Position numbers and translations under genes: made by a program. This document shows, in pieces, positions 33,668 through 45,707 of a DNA stretch of 64,000 nucleotides (within the stretch, counting starts at the first letter, position 1; every line of letters begins with the position of its first letter). The stretch comes from Mesorhabditis belari (Eukaryota; Nematoda; Chromadorea; Rhabditida; Rhabditidae). Under the pieces are notes generated by a model that did no database searches, was not told the DNA's origin, and saw only the letters and a program-made list of their open reading frames with translations. Location of the stretch: positions 191,501 to 255,500 of the forward strand of contig CAUEEP010000735.1 in assembly GCA_958450365.1 (NCBI GenBank). The letters are read 5' to 3'.

Positions 33668-34112
33668 CTTGGAAATGTACTGCTTACACTTCTTTACTGG
33701 AAATGTACTGCTTACACTTCTATACTAGGAAATGTACTGCTTGCACTTCTATCCTAGGAAATGTACTACTTACACTTCTATACGAAATGTCCTGCTTACA
33801 CTTGTATCCTAGGAAATGTACTACTTACACTTCTATACTAGGAAATGTACTACTTACACTTCTATACTAGGAAATGTACTGCTTACACTTTATACTAGGA
33901 AATGTACTGCTTACACTTCTATCCTAGGAAATGTACTGCTTACACTTCTATCCTAGGAAATGTACTGCTTACACTTCTTTCCTAGGAAATGTACTGCTTA
34001 CTTTTCTATACTTGGAAATGTACTGCTTACACTTCTATACGAAATGTACTGCTTACACTTCTATACTAGGAAATGTACTTCGTACACTTCTTTCCTAGGA
34101 AATGTACTTTTA
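33668..34112 (+). repeat. 28-29-bp minisatellite
   Basis: About sixteen tandem copies of GGAAATGTACTGCTTACACT plus TCTATACTA, with single-base variants and a few short units (for example ACTTCTATACGAAATG). It lies between the TTL and lmp-1 genes. Confidence 0.95.
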
Positions 34113-34903
34113 ATCCTCTTAACATCCAAAGCAATTGGAGCTTGGCTCTAATTTTTCATTTTATGAAACTTTCAAGACTAAACAATGCTTTAAAGTGCTC
34201 TAAAGTAATCGTTTGCAAATTTTAAAGGTTATTAGATCTTACAGCTTTCTTGTGCTGGCTTGTTTAGCAATTTGATTAATAAAAATAGCTTTCCAATGGT
34301 CAAATTGAAATTTTACTTTAACCCTAAACCTTAAAACAGTTCAACAAAACATCAGCAACACTTTTTTGATCAAATATTTACTCTCTCTTTGCCAGGAATC
34401 AAATAGAGTTCACTTTTATCAATAGATATTGTCTAGAAAATCGATTTCCTGCAAACTCTTGCAGTAATTTTTAAAATTGTCCATCCCATTTTTCATTTGG
34501 AATTTTGTTTTTCTGTTATTCTCTTCAAATAGCCAAATAGCTATTTGTTTTTTTTGAAATGATTCACAGAAAACGACATTCTTTCGCTATTTTTGTCACC
34601 AATTTGTATAAATTTCTTGTTTATTCGATTTTGAATGATTTTACTTTCTATTTTATTCAAGTTATTCAAGTTATTCTATTAATTTGCTTTACTGCTTTGT
34701 TGACTCTTCACCCCGAACACTCCACTACAAAAAACAATTCTTGCGTGACCCCTTTTGACCATCGCTTTTAGCTATTCTCGTACATAAACAACTACTTAGT
34801 CAATCTTTAGTCATATTTCTGTTTTTATTTCCTTTCCTTGTCTAATTTGATATTGATTTGATTTGATTTTGACTTTTACAGAACAAAAAAACAACTTGAA
34901 AGG
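34113..34903. other. Intergenic region upstream of lmp-1
   Basis: AT-rich with no convincing exon. It ends with TTTTGACTTTTACAG 24 nt before the lmp-1 ATG, a likely trans-splice acceptor. Confidence 0.5.
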
Positions 34904-36614
34904 ATGAGACACTTGCTGTGCTTGTTAGGTTTGTTAGCAAATTAGCAAATTAGCAAATTAGCAAATCTTCAAGTAAATTGGAATTTAGACATCCACAATT
35001 TATTAGATTATGAACAGAATTTTATATTCTAGGCTTACTTGCCGTTACGTTTGCTCTTCAACAGTTTTCCGTGAAAGACGGCGGAAAAGCGTGTTTTTTG
35101 TTGGAGGCCGATGTTGAAGGAGAGGTTGGGCATTCAGAAAATATACAATATGTACCAAATGTAATTAATAGCGTGAGTAGTGAAAAAACCTAGCAAGCCT
35201 TTTGATCTAAAGAATCGGCATACAAACTAGATACGTCTTGGAACCGTATTGGATCAGAATAGGACCGTATTGGAACCGTATTGGAATCGTATTGGAACCG
35301 TATGGGAACCGTATTGGAACCGTATTAGATCAAAATAGTAACCGCATTGGAACCGTATTGGAACTGTATTGAATCAGAATAGGAACCGTATTGGAACCGT
35401 ATTGAATCAGAATAGGAACCATATTGGAGTTTATAGAGCTTTACACTAGGTACATCAAAGTTTTTAAATGCATTTTATAAGTAAACTTACTTAAAACTTG
35501 AGCTAGTTTAAGCTAAAGTTAAAGCTAACGTAAAACTTGAGCTAATTTAAGTGAAAGTCAATATGAACATCAAGATCTCAGATTAAATGGAAAGATGGAA
35601 ACGAAACAAAGTCATTCTCGTGGAAGCTCGACAAAGTGACACAGCAAAGCGGAGAGTGTAACGGGAAACGTGAGGGGCTCAAATCGAACCGTTTGGAGGT
35701 AAATTTTAAGAGTAAAACAAAGCCAACAAAGCTCAATAACTTACATTGATCATTATCCACTTCGTATTTTCCGTTCAGGCTCAATTCTTGCCTAAGGACA
35801 CCTCATCGGGACAATACGGACAACTCTGGATCTTCACTTTGGAGCTAGTGTGAGTCGATTCACAAGAATATAATCAATATTGAGTTAATTGCATAGTAAT
35901 TTTGAAATATTATAAAATTTCCTCTTTTTAGTCAACAAACCGGTGATAACAAAACCTACGAGTTGGTCGATTGGAGTTTGTCCTTTACGCCACGAGTCGG
36001 GATCAATATTACTGGTGGGAGCTAAGAAAAGCTTATAAAAATAGATGTAAATTGATCTAGAAATGAAATTTTAGATAATAATCCAGATAAGTAAATCTAG
36101 TTAAGATTAAATCGGTTTAGACACCTACCGAAAGACCAAAGATGCCGTCACGGACCTTTCCGCTTTTGGATCCAACGCTTACAAGGTTTAATTTTGATCA
36201 ATAATTCTAGATATTTTAACAATTCCAATGTAACTCTTTAAATCATTGCAATTCAGTGCTCAAATGTTGGCCTGGCTTTGGATGCGGCTGATGGATCGGG
36301 TGTGGGATCGGTGTTGACACTGAAGTCTGTTCGAGCTGTCGCTTTTGCCAGCATCGATGGAGACAAGTTCCCAGAGAAACAAGGTAAGGATTTCATAATG
36401 ACTTTAGCTTTTTCTAAATAAAATATTAATCTACAGTAATCTACAGTAATCTGATCACCTTTTAGTCTACGAAGTGTGCAGTCTTGACTCCAAGACTTCG
36501 GACATTGTCCCAATCATCGTTGGAGCTTGTTTGGCTGGATTGGTGGTTGTTGTGCTTGTTGCTTATTTGGTGGGACGTGCTCGTGCAAAGAGACAAGGAT
36601 ATGCTTCCGTTTAA
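34904..36614 (+). CDS. lmp-1: Lysosome-associated membrane protein (LAMP/LMP-1 type), 8 exons
   Basis: Exons 34904-34928, 35033-35172, 35582-35698, 35779-35849, 35932-36014, 36121-36185, 36257-36383 and 36466-36614 join in phase to 258 residues. A signal peptide ([16 protein letters not shown]) leads into [20 protein letters not shown], the classic start of a LAMP domain. The domain holds Cys in [27 protein letters not shown] and YEVCSLDS, as expected for its two disulfides. One membrane helix ([20 protein letters not shown]) and a short tail, [13 protein letters not shown], follow. The tail ends in GYxx-phi, the AP-3/AP-1 lysosomal sorting signal. C. elegans LMP-1 is a similar length and marks lysosomes. 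TTTTACAG 24 nt upstream of the ATG may be a trans-splice acceptor. Confidence 0.93.
35236..35430 (+). repeat. 12-bp repeat (TTGGAACCGTAT) in lmp-1 intron 2
   Basis: Tandem TTGGAACCGTAT units interspersed with GAATCAGAATAGGAACC fill most of the intron. Confidence 0.9.
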
Positions 36615-36701
36615 GTTGAAAAGGTTAGTGATTAGCTTTACAAGCAGCTAGACTTAACTAGACTTCTGCCTTGGCTTCGCGAAAGTAGCTCAGGTTCAAT
36701 A

Positions 36702-37032
36702 ACTCTGCTACTGTAGACCACAGTAAATTTGGACTACAGTAACCCTTGGCTATTATAGACTACAGCAACCCTTAACTACTGTAGAATACAGTAAACTCAG
36801 ACTACAGTAACCCTTGGCTATTATGGACTACAGTGATCCTTGGCTATTGTAGATTACAGTAAACTTGGACTACAGTAACCCTTGACTATTATAGACTACA
36901 ACAACCCTTAGCTATTGTAGATTACAGTAAACTTGGACCACAGTAACCCTTGGCTAGACTACAGTAAACCTGGCCCACTGTGATTACAGTAACCTTGGGC
37001 TACTGTAGACTACAGTAACTCAAACCACTGTG
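36702..37032 (+). repeat. CTACAGTAACCCTTGG minisatellite downstream of lmp-1
   Basis: Degenerate units of about 34-35 bp built from ACTACAGTAACCCTTGGCTA and TTATAGACTACAGTAA, right after the lmp-1 stop. An AATAAAATAAATC polyadenylation-like signal follows at about 37110. Confidence 0.85.
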
Positions 37033-37795
37033 GCTGTATCATACAAATGAACTGAGATTATTGTATTGATTACTAATGCAAGTGCTAATGAGCCTAAAGC
37101 AATATGGAATAAAATAAATCGTAAGCTTTTCATTTAGGATCAATGATCAAAAACAAATGATTACAATCTCTCAACTCAATCGATCAACTCTCGGGACCGA
37201 ACGAATTTCCTCTTTTTCTCTTTATTCTATTTCGGATTATCTTCACAAATATATATTTTTCTTAAAATTTCAATCTAACTGATATCTCTGAAATTCAATC
37301 TTTAGCTCAATGTGATTGTGAAACGTGTATTGTTTGTGTTTAGTGCCCAAAAACTCAGTTTTCAAAATGATTTTGTGATTCTCAGTTTGTCATCAATGTC
37401 ATTTTGATTCACAATAAATTTATTGAGAAAATTGTTCCTGAAAAACAAATCTGCAAAGCAAAAGATTTCAAGATATCGTTTTACGGGATCAAAATAAGAT
37501 TGAAGCAAAAAAATGTTGTTTATACGGTTTATTTATGTTTATAATGATGAGTTTCCTAAAAAGTAGGTAATTTGGAAAGTTACCATAATCTTTTAGTTAG
37601 ATTTTGTTCGTTCTACTCCATTTTGATCTCATTCGATGAGAAATCAATTTGTGAATAGAATGACATCTAATTAAGTGAACGGGCAAGATCAGAAGGAAAG
37701 CTTATGGCAGCTTGCACTAAATTATCCACCGTATTAGTCAAATTGTACAGTAATTTGATTACAAATGAAAAGAAAAAGCCTTCTATTTCTAAAGC
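37033..37795. other. 3' intergenic region between lmp-1 and the LITAF gene
   Basis: Convergent genes face each other here. No exon is recognised. AATAAAATAAATC near 37110 is a plausible lmp-1 polyadenylation site. Confidence 0.45.
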
Positions 37796-39921
37796 TTAGC
37801 GCTTATACGATCCAACAGGGTGATTGCAATGCGGACAATAGTGATTCACGTCTTGCCATTGTACAATACAAAAAGCACACGGCGAGCAGAGAGTCAAACT
37901 AAATTCTAGGTTTAAATTCTAGGTTTAAAAGTGTAAATCCAAAGCTCTAACACTTTGTCTTTTTGGTTTTAGTGATTTTCTAGAGATCTAGAGATCTAGA
38001 GATTGATTAACAGCTCAAAGGAACTCACGCGGCCGTCCAGAAACAAAGACAAAACGCAATCCAAGTGCAGTTGCCAATCTCATGCGAGATTTTCGTTTCT
38101 CCAGTCTAAAGCCGATTGTTCAAGCTAAATTTGAAACTTTATATCTTTTTGCATTTCGGACAGCGAATCATTTGTGGTTTTTCACCGAATATCGCTGGGA
38201 GAGATGGTTCTGGTTGGGTGCGGATCACGGGCTGAATTGATAGAATTGGCTTAATGAAGGTTTAATACAGGGTTAAGCAAGATTACCCGAACGAGAGTTC
38301 TTCGCTGTAACTTTGCCAGCCAACTTAAAGGTATAGTTTTCTCCATAGTATAAATTTCATTCCCTTTGGGACATTACTGATCCGTTGACCGGTTCTTCTT
38401 TCGAACCACAAAGCATCGGTAAAATTGATCCTGGTGCAGAACTTCATTTTCCTCTTTTCAGCGCTTTTTTGGTTTCTAAAGAACTCGAAAAAAACAAAAT
38501 TAAGACTAGAAAAGTGTGAATACTTTTTTCGACGATAATTTCTATAAAAAGAATTATAGGAGTTTATATGGAACGGCTGACAAATCACATTCAAACTCTT
38601 TTCTTGTGCAGATGATTTTGCCCAATCCTATAGAGTACAGAATTTAATTGAAAGTTAAGAAATCATAAGTCAAGCGTCAGAAAATATCTCCTACTCCTTT
38701 TGGCACTGGACGAAGTTGAGGCTGGGAGTTTGGTGGAAAAGAGCCAGTGTTCATCGGATGAGTCTAGATATGAAAAGTTAGCTGTTGATCTAGGATAAAT
38801 ACCTCAAAGAGCGTACGGTTCTAGTACAGGTTATAGATCTATTAAGTTCTGGGACTTTGTAAAACTCACTTGTTGAGCCATTGCCGGATAGTGATGGCCG
38901 GCTGGTAGTGAATGTACCGGCTGTGATGCTGAGATCTGGTAACCGCCGTGCATTGATTGCATTGATTGCATTGGTTGCATAGGTGCTGGATAAGTGACCG
39001 AGACTTGACAACAGGGCATCGGCATCTGTTGTTGCACTGAGGCCATCTGTTGCATTGGTTGAGCCATTCGATAACTGACTAGCTGTTGTACTGGGTGAGC
39101 TGGTGGTGGATGTGTTTGAGCCATGTATTGAACGGGCTGTTGCATTGGTTGAACTGATGGTGGAGATTGGATGGGTGCCACGTACTGAACACTTTGTGGA
39201 ACTGATTGTGATGGTGCGTAAGATACAGGAGGTGCAGATGGAGCTTCAGGATGTTGTTCCTGAAAATTCTTCAGTACAAAGCGACTCACTAGAACCCGCT
39301 ACATGAAAAGAACTATATTCGAATCAATCAAAATTATCGGTTTAGAATCTCCAGATCAAAGGCTGACCGCTTGTCCTTGTGGCTTGGATTGAATCGGTTG
39401 AACTGGTTGTTGGGGAACAGTTGGTGGAGCCGTTGGAACCGGTTGTGGTGGTAAATAAGAATTTGAAGCAGCAATTGTGGCTACTGGAGCTACAGGAGGC
39501 TGTTTCTAAAAGTCAACAATTGCAGAAAATCTTCGATGCTAACATAGATCTTTTCTGGATAGATACAGACTAACCAATTCAGGAGAAGCAGAATGAGTGG
39601 GAGTTGCAGCTTGAGTGTTATCCTAAGGATATTGTTATAAATGAATCTTTGTGAAGGTTGTTACAGCCAGTCTAGGCTGTAACAGCTGTAACAGCTAGGG
39701 CAATTCAGGTCAGGTTAGGTCCAGAGTCAGGACTGAATCGGAACCAGTGTTCTGTAGTACCTGACACCAAGGTCAGGTACTACACCAAGCCAAGCCAGAA
39801 GCAGGTCCAGGTCCAGAAGCTTGCAACAAAGCCAGTCCAAACAAGATAAAGGCTTGGTCTAGCCTGTTCTGGCCTTTAGAATCCTGATCTTTATCTAAAA
39901 TCAACCAACCTGTCCGTCCAT
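37796..39921 (-). CDS. Pro/Gln-rich LITAF-domain zinc protein (endosomal membrane)
   Basis: ATG at 39921 (MDGQ). Exons then encode a Pro/Gln/Met-rich N-terminal region, with YLPPQPVPTAPPTVPQQPVQ near 39450 and a long exon near 39260-38870. That exon contains EAPSAPPVSYAP, including a PSAP motif like the TSG101-binding motif of human LITAF. The last exons form a LITAF domain: MIRCPKCKK (38185-38140), then TGETKISHEIGNCTW plus a hydrophobic stretch IAFCLCFWTAA (38112-38035), and finally FCIVQWQDVNHYCPHCNHP with the end GSYKR at 37796. The two CxxC pairs bind zinc and the hydrophobic loop dips into the membrane in known LITAF proteins. One intron (after CPKCKK) has no GT donor. Confidence 0.85.
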
Positions 39922-40376
39922 AATCGTCCAACTCGACGATGAAAAGAAAAATGAAACGAAGATGAAATTAGAAGAAAATTTGATGGAGACATTTCCCTAA
40001 ATAGTCTAAACAATGCTGATTCAAGTCACTTTTCAGTCATCACTCGGAATTTTTTCTTTCTTAGCGTTTTGTGATTTTGAAAAACATTGTTTATGTGCAA
40101 TTTTTAAATGTATGAAGTAAATTCCGAGATCAGAATCAAAGTGTAATTTAAACCGCAAAGGGGAAGCAACCTATACCGGGGCTGTCAGAACAGAGCCAAG
40201 TCAGGACCTGGATTCTGGACTGGGCTAGCCCATAAAGGCTTTTGGATCTCAGAAGTTAGACCTGGACCTGGCCTGGCTTGGCTTACAAGCTAGAACCCTA
40301 GAACCAACCCAGCCAAGTTCTCTTGCTATTAAAGCTCTAACTGAGAAAACAATTCATCAACTACGCTTTTAGTGTT
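39660..40376. repeat. Intergenic DNA with degenerate CCAGGTC-rich repeats
   Basis: From 39700 to 39890, and again at 40190-40310, short words such as GGTCCAGGTCCAG and CTGGACCTGGCC recur. No gene is supported here apart from the 5' end of the LITAF gene. Confidence 0.5.
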
Positions 40377-41013
40377 CTATAAAGTTTCTTTCGACTTTTC
40401 TTTACAATCACCTAAATAATATTTTTTCAGAGATAGATCTCGACGGAAAATTTTTAGACGAGTTTGAAGAATTTCGAGTTCGAGGATGATGAACGAGATG
40501 AATTCTTCAGTTGGGCGCCCCACAGGACGCCAACAAGAATTCGATTCACGTTGATGCCGAAAAATCTTCGAGCAAGGCCGATAAACCACTTGTGAAGAAC
40601 CACTTCAAAACCAAGTTTCGATCACGAATGTTGGAATGTTGGATGGATCAAAGTCAAGTTACGAGGATTGAATGTTGGATGAACTGAAGTCACTGACACG
40701 GAATGGCAATCCTTTAGTTGTTATTTATTTTTCCTTTATCACAAACTTTACATTGTTATTATAATAAACAAAATAGTTATAGCTTTAAGTTTTGATTACA
40801 CAAATCGAGACTTTACAACATTGATCACCGCCTCGAGCTGTACGGAAATTAATCTCTACACTTGTCAGACACAGCCTTGTTCTACAAGGCTGCGTCTGAC
40901 AAGTGTAGCGATTAATTTCCGTACAATGTAGAGATTAATTTCCTACTTGTAAATTTTGTTTTTTTTTTTTAAATTTTTATAAAATTGATGCAATAAAGTA
41001 ATATTATAGTCAT
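40377..41013. other. Intergenic region with a perfect-looking hairpin
   Basis: At about 40848-40920 AATTAATCTCTACACTTGTC and GACAAGTGTAGCGATTAATT flank CAGACACAGCCTTG and its complement. This makes a 70-bp foldback, probably a short MITE. The open minus-strand frame at 40377-40589 has no recognisable domain. Confidence 0.5.
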
Positions 41014-44000
41014 TTAGTTAGCAACTTTCTTGGAAAATTTCATTAGAGTCGATTTTAGGAGTTCTTTATCTCGTCTACTTGAGCCAATCATGGAAACATC
41101 CTCGCCTGACTCCAGTTTTTTCTAGAATTTGAAAATTATTCTGAAATCTGGTTTTGAATGGGATTGGGTTTGAATGGGTGTTCTTAAAATCAATCTGAAG
41201 CACTCACATTCATTTCCTTGAGATATGGATGCTCAAGACATTCGCTTGCTGTCAGTCTCATTTGCCGGTTCACTTCGAAAATCTTTTTTAACAAATCCAT
41301 GAGATTTTCCTCTAAAAATTTTCATTTTAACTGCAAGTTTTGACTCACGTGAGAAAAATTGTTGATAACTGGGAAGCCTTTGAAAAGAGACGCTGATTTC
41401 TTGCTCAAGAGCGGGTTTTCTTGGACGATAACACCTCAAACGGTCGCCAAAGCTGAGAATGTAAAAAGTGTATTTCAAAATTGACAAGTAGAAATTAGTA
41501 TTGACATAAGTAGAAATTAGTACAGATAAAACCAAACCTAGAAATCTAGAAATCAGAAAATCTAGAAATCAAACCCACAACGAGGAATAGTAATCATCAG
41601 GCAAACCGAGAACGTCCAGAATTCGTTCTTTCACTGAAGCAGCTTTCTGTAAACTATTTACGATAGAGAGCTTATTTTGCTTTGCACTTTGTACTTAATC
41701 AGATTAAAATTGCTGTCAGAATTGAATAGTTTTAGCACATGGATGGCTGAGATTTGGACCAAGAGTCTTATACTAGGATTTCCAGCGATGACCTGTCATT
41801 GCTGGAAATCCTAGTATAAAACTCTTGATGAGAATACTTATCAATTTCAATCGTTTTAACATACCCCATCCAATGGCATCATCAACCTGCACCCGAGCAT
41901 CTCCAACGCAACCAGTCCCGCCGACCAAACATCAACTAAATTGTTGCAAACTCTTGAAACTGTATATCACAAACCCCCGCAATCATATCGATCCATTAGA
42001 GCCACTTCTAATGGTTGATAGATCATTGGCAAAGTGGGCAAAATAGAGTGAATTCCTTTGCTGTTTGTCGGGCTAAAGGCAAATTTAGCTGTACGGTTTG
42101 AACTCCTCACCCGCATACACCGAAATCCAGCAGCTTGATCTGGAACTTCTCCTTGTTCAGGCCAATGTTCTTTGGATTTAAATCCTAGAATTTCTTGAGT
42201 TGAAGAACTACATCAAACTACCCGATGCATCACTCCTCGTTGATGCAAAAAGGCGAGGGCTCGAAAAATTTGCACTAACATTGCCGCGAGTTGTCGATGA
42301 TCTCTCAGTGTTGGGTTTGACGAATTGTCGTTTTTCTTCAGTATTCTGAATGAGATGGTTAAGATTGAGCTGGTAAAATTTGCAAAAGTATTGATCCCAA
42401 TCCGGATCGATAACGAAAAGTTTCCTTTGATCATTTCCACAACTTGCTGGCTTCAAACTAGTTTAAAGGTCAGCTAGCCAGGTCTGTAGCGTAATCTGGT
42501 GTAACATGTTCTGTCCTATGAACTAACCCCAAACTAGGCTTAGCTTAAAATATCACAAACTTGTACAAAAATATAATCTAACCTTAACCTAGTCCTGGTT
42601 TAGTTTAATTCTGGGAAATTTCTGTCTGAAACATCCTAAATGGCGAATGATCACCAGTTTCAAATGAAAAACTCTTGTCCTAAACGCCTGGATTCTTTAA
42701 AAGTAAAATAAGTTTGTTTAAAGTAAAGAAGAAAACAAAATCAAGTAAAAACCCACTCAAAATAGTACTCCAAATCGACATCCATTCTCTCTGTGACAAT
42801 CCAAACGAAGCGAATGTCACCGGTCGGTGATTCTTCCCAGAATGAATCCATCATTTGGACAATCTGAAAGTACTCTATAAATTCTAAGTCTAAAAGTCAA
42901 AATCCAAACAGATTTCTCTTCTTAACCAACATTCTCATGCACTAAGTACTGGGTGTTTTGCAGTTCTCGGAGAATTTTTGTGTATCCATTGCTCTTTGTC
43001 AGATTGTCCTCTCGCACTCTTTCAGCATCAGCAACGTCATAACTAAACTTTAAAACTAAAACGATTAAAATCTAAGTGTTAATTCACAAATCTTACATTG
43101 ATTTGCAAATTCTGAATGCTAAATTACCCACCGTTTAGCAGCCACCCGGACAAATCTGCCACCAATGTTGAGTAGAGCCGCTCTAAAGTTGTGATTTGTA
43201 AAAGATTTGTTAAAAGTGTTATGACAAAGTCATAACTGTAACTTTCAACGATTTCCTGAAGTTGTTTCAAAATCGAAGTGTTTAAAGGAAAAACTCGCAT
43301 TACAATCCCTTGTACCCCATGAACAATCGAGTGAAAAGTGGTTGGAGGGATAGTTTCGTCTCGAAAGCGGTGATCGTTCTGAATTTAGGAAATTTATCTG
43401 TTAAAATAGCCAAAATCAAGTTAAAATGCTAAAGCTTGTCAATATCTTGAATTATAAATGTCTTTGCATCAATGAAAAGGCAAGCAACAAGAGTGATTAA
43501 CTAAAGCAGACTCACAATAATGTTTGTAACACAATAATGTTATAGGGTGACCAAGAATTACCGCAACACTTCAAAAATGAGAAAATGAGAGAAATAAGAA
43601 GAAAAATGGCATTTAATCAATATTTCCTAGTCTTACTAGAACAATTACTAGCTTTCCTGTTTATTTTATGCTGAATGAGATTCGTATCTTTTATATATTT
43701 TGCTATTTTGTTGAAGATTGGTGAATTTTGCACACCAAATGGAAATCCGAATGAGAAAATGATGAAAGAGCCAGCGAGGATTGTAAAAGATGAATTTGAT
43801 TCAAAAATTCAGCAACGAGAACAATCCGAATTACAGGGTGACCAAGAATTACCGCAACACACAAAAGGCCTGGCTTTTAACCAAATATGCAACCCATCTC
43901 GAAAACTTAAATATCTTTATTCAACATATAACAATAACAAATTAACAATTAAATTCAAATTTGCCTCCATCGGCATTCAGACAGGCTGACAAACGTTTGG

Positions 44001-44984
44001 GAAACGCGTTGACCGTGGCGAGCAAATAGGCATCATCGAGGGTATCCCATGCTTTGATCAGCGCCTTCTTCAAACTTTCCATATTTTTATGTGGTTTTGC
44101 ACATGCCCTGACTTCAAGAACACTCCAGACTGAGTAATCCAATGGGTTAAGATCGGGTGAGCTGGGTGGCCACTCAGAAAACCAGATGAATTCCGGGAAG
44201 ATCTTTGAACAAAACTCTTGCACTTTCTTTGCCTTGTGAGCCGGCGCACCTTCTTGTTGATAAGTCCGAATTCGATTTTTGAAGTGGTAACCATAAAAAT
44301 AGGTAAGCAAAAAGTGAAATGGGGCTCATAACATAATACGACGTTGTTGCGGTAATTCTTGGTCACCCTGTAAGGTGAATGGAGCGTATTATAAATTCCC
44401 ACGTGGTAGGATAAATTTGGATGTGATTTCCGAAGTGATATGTGTGTTTGTTGAGGTGTATTTGAAAGATTTAAGTGGACACAACCGACTACCGGCCTGA
44501 ACGTCTCCGAAGTCGGAGCCTTAGGAATAAACGACGACCTGTCTTGCATTCCGGAAGATTACTTGTTTATCTATATGAGTAATGATAATCTTTCGTGAGG
44601 CAAATAGAATGAAGAAATAGGATAGAAAGGGGGAACATGCTAGGGGAAGGGGAAAGCTTTCTAGTATGATGCCGAATGAATGGTGTTTCAAGTTGAGAGA
44701 TCGGGCAGTCCGAAGGACCGCATCCTTTAGTCTAGGCCTTAGTCTAGGTCTTAAACTAGGTCTGAAATATTGAAATTTAAAAAGTATCAGTTATTTGCTA
44801 TTAGTTTAGCTATCATAGCTTATTTTATGAATTTGAAATTTTAAAACAAACAAACAAACAAACAAACTGACCGCATCCGGTTGATAATAACTGGGTACAG
44901 CTGCTTCCACTTCATTTTTACTTCTCCATTTTGTGAATAGTATCAATTTGCATGCAGTTTTTTCATTCTCCAACATTTTCTTAG
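41014..44984 (-). CDS. Divergent protein kinase, copy K1 (minus strand), probably incomplete at the 5' end
   Basis: Exons from right to left: 44984-44872 (N-terminal CKLILFTKWRSKNEVEAAVP, alignable to the N-terminal exon of the plus-strand copies); 43378 onward (FHSIVHGVQGIVMR); ALLNIGGRFVRVAAKR with the ATP-site Lys (near 43170); ILRELQNTQYLVHENV (near 42970); WIVTERMDVDLEYYF (near 42770); HRQLAAMLVQIFRALAFLHQ and GVMHR (42300-42230); DLNPKNIGLNKEKFQIKLL then DFG (42183-42115). The C-lobe follows: VDVWSAGLVALEML, ERILDVLGLPDDYY, NLMDLLKKIFEVNRQMRLTA and a Lys-rich tail to the TAA at 41014. HRD and DFG are present. The glycine loop reads VHGVQG, so one Gly is lost, and the loop Lys is Asn (DLNPKN). 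Activity is therefore doubtful. Kinase subfamily not assigned. Confidence 0.75.
41761..41824. repeat. 60-bp foldback in a K1 intron
   Basis: GAGTCTTATACTAGGATTTCCAGC faces GCTGGAAATCCTAGTATAAAACTC (shown in parts) around a short loop: a near-perfect inverted repeat. Confidence 0.75.
43675..43833 (+). pseudogene. Possible first exon of a secreted protein, cut by a Tc1-like element
   Basis: An ATG at 43675 begins a signal-peptide-like sequence (MRFVSFIYFAILLKIGEFC) and a hydrophilic stretch with KMMKEPARIVKDEFDSKI. The frame runs into the transposon at 43834. Beyond the transposon I find no continuing exon. It lies in a K1 intron on the opposite strand. It may be a real short gene, a fragment, or chance. 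Confidence 0.3.
43834..44370 (-). mobile_element. Tc1-like element with a C-terminal transposase remnant
   Basis: CAGGGTGACCAAGAATTACC at 43834 and its complement ending CCCTG at 44370 are flanked by TA. The minus strand encodes QQEGAPAHKAKKVQEF (Asp changed to Glu in the usual QQDGAPAH), WPPSSPDLNPLDYSVWSVLE and LSACLNADGGKFE, the last third of the enzyme. A solo related end lies at about 43543. Confidence 0.9.
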
Positions 44985-45707
44985 CTAAAATTCACAAATT
45001 AAGAAAAATCTCTTTAATAAAAAGTGTAGAATAAATTGAAAATTCAATTTGCAAACTCAATGGCTTTGTTTCAGTAAAAAAAGTTACAATTTTAAGGTTA
45101 AGCAAGAAAAATACCTTAGCCAAAAGCAAAAATGTAATCAATTTTTGTCTAAAAACCTTTTTCTAGGAATTTCATTGCAAAAGAAAAATCACATGAGGAA
45201 AGAGTCAAAGAAATCAATTGGTTAAGAGAGTCTGATCAAAAAAATTGGCTTGATAACACAAATAGGTAGATTTGATGGTAGAATAGGTAGATTTGATGAT
45301 AAAACAATATAAAATATCTGTTTTTCCAGTGTGCTGGGTTAGCTAAATATTCTTTTATTCCTAGAAACAATTTTAAAATTTTCCCCGAAAATTCGCTAGC
45401 ATTTGCAATAAATCTCCTTGTTGCGTTCAATTTTTGTTTGATGATCGTTTGGCGAGATTGGTGAATGATTTTTTGAAGAGCGCTGCCTGAAATCTAGTTT
45501 GATATAATCAAAACAAAATTCAATACATTCACTGCCTTCAAATAGATGACCAACAGATTGACTTGATAACACAAATGGGTAGATTTTCGGATAAAATCAT
45601 ACCCTAACTAAAAATTGTCTGAATTATCTGTTTTTAAAGCGGTTTAGCTGAAGGTTTAGCTTTTTAAAGTGGTTTAGCTGAATATTATTTTATTTCTTGA
45701 AGTAATT
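44985..45707 (-). pseudogene. Duplicated kinase C-terminal tail fragment
   Basis: On the minus strand near 45480-45360, QKIIHQSRQTIIKQK and then LNATRRFIANASEFSGKI is a decayed copy of the tail at 45818-45708 (QSRQTIIKQKNERDKEILLK). The remaining sequence is AT-rich and has no exon. Confidence 0.55.

Noticed and set aside
33960..34151. 63-codon frame with Tyr-Cys-Leu-His repeats
   Set aside because: Lies in the 29-bp minisatellite.
39103..39573. Plus-strand frames opposite the Pro/Gln-rich LITAF exons
   Set aside because: Shadows of minus-strand coding exons.
44070..44549. 159-codon minus-strand frame across the right end of the 43834 element
   Set aside because: Runs out of frame with the transposase (SSPDLNPLDYSVW is in the other frame) and spans an insertion junction.
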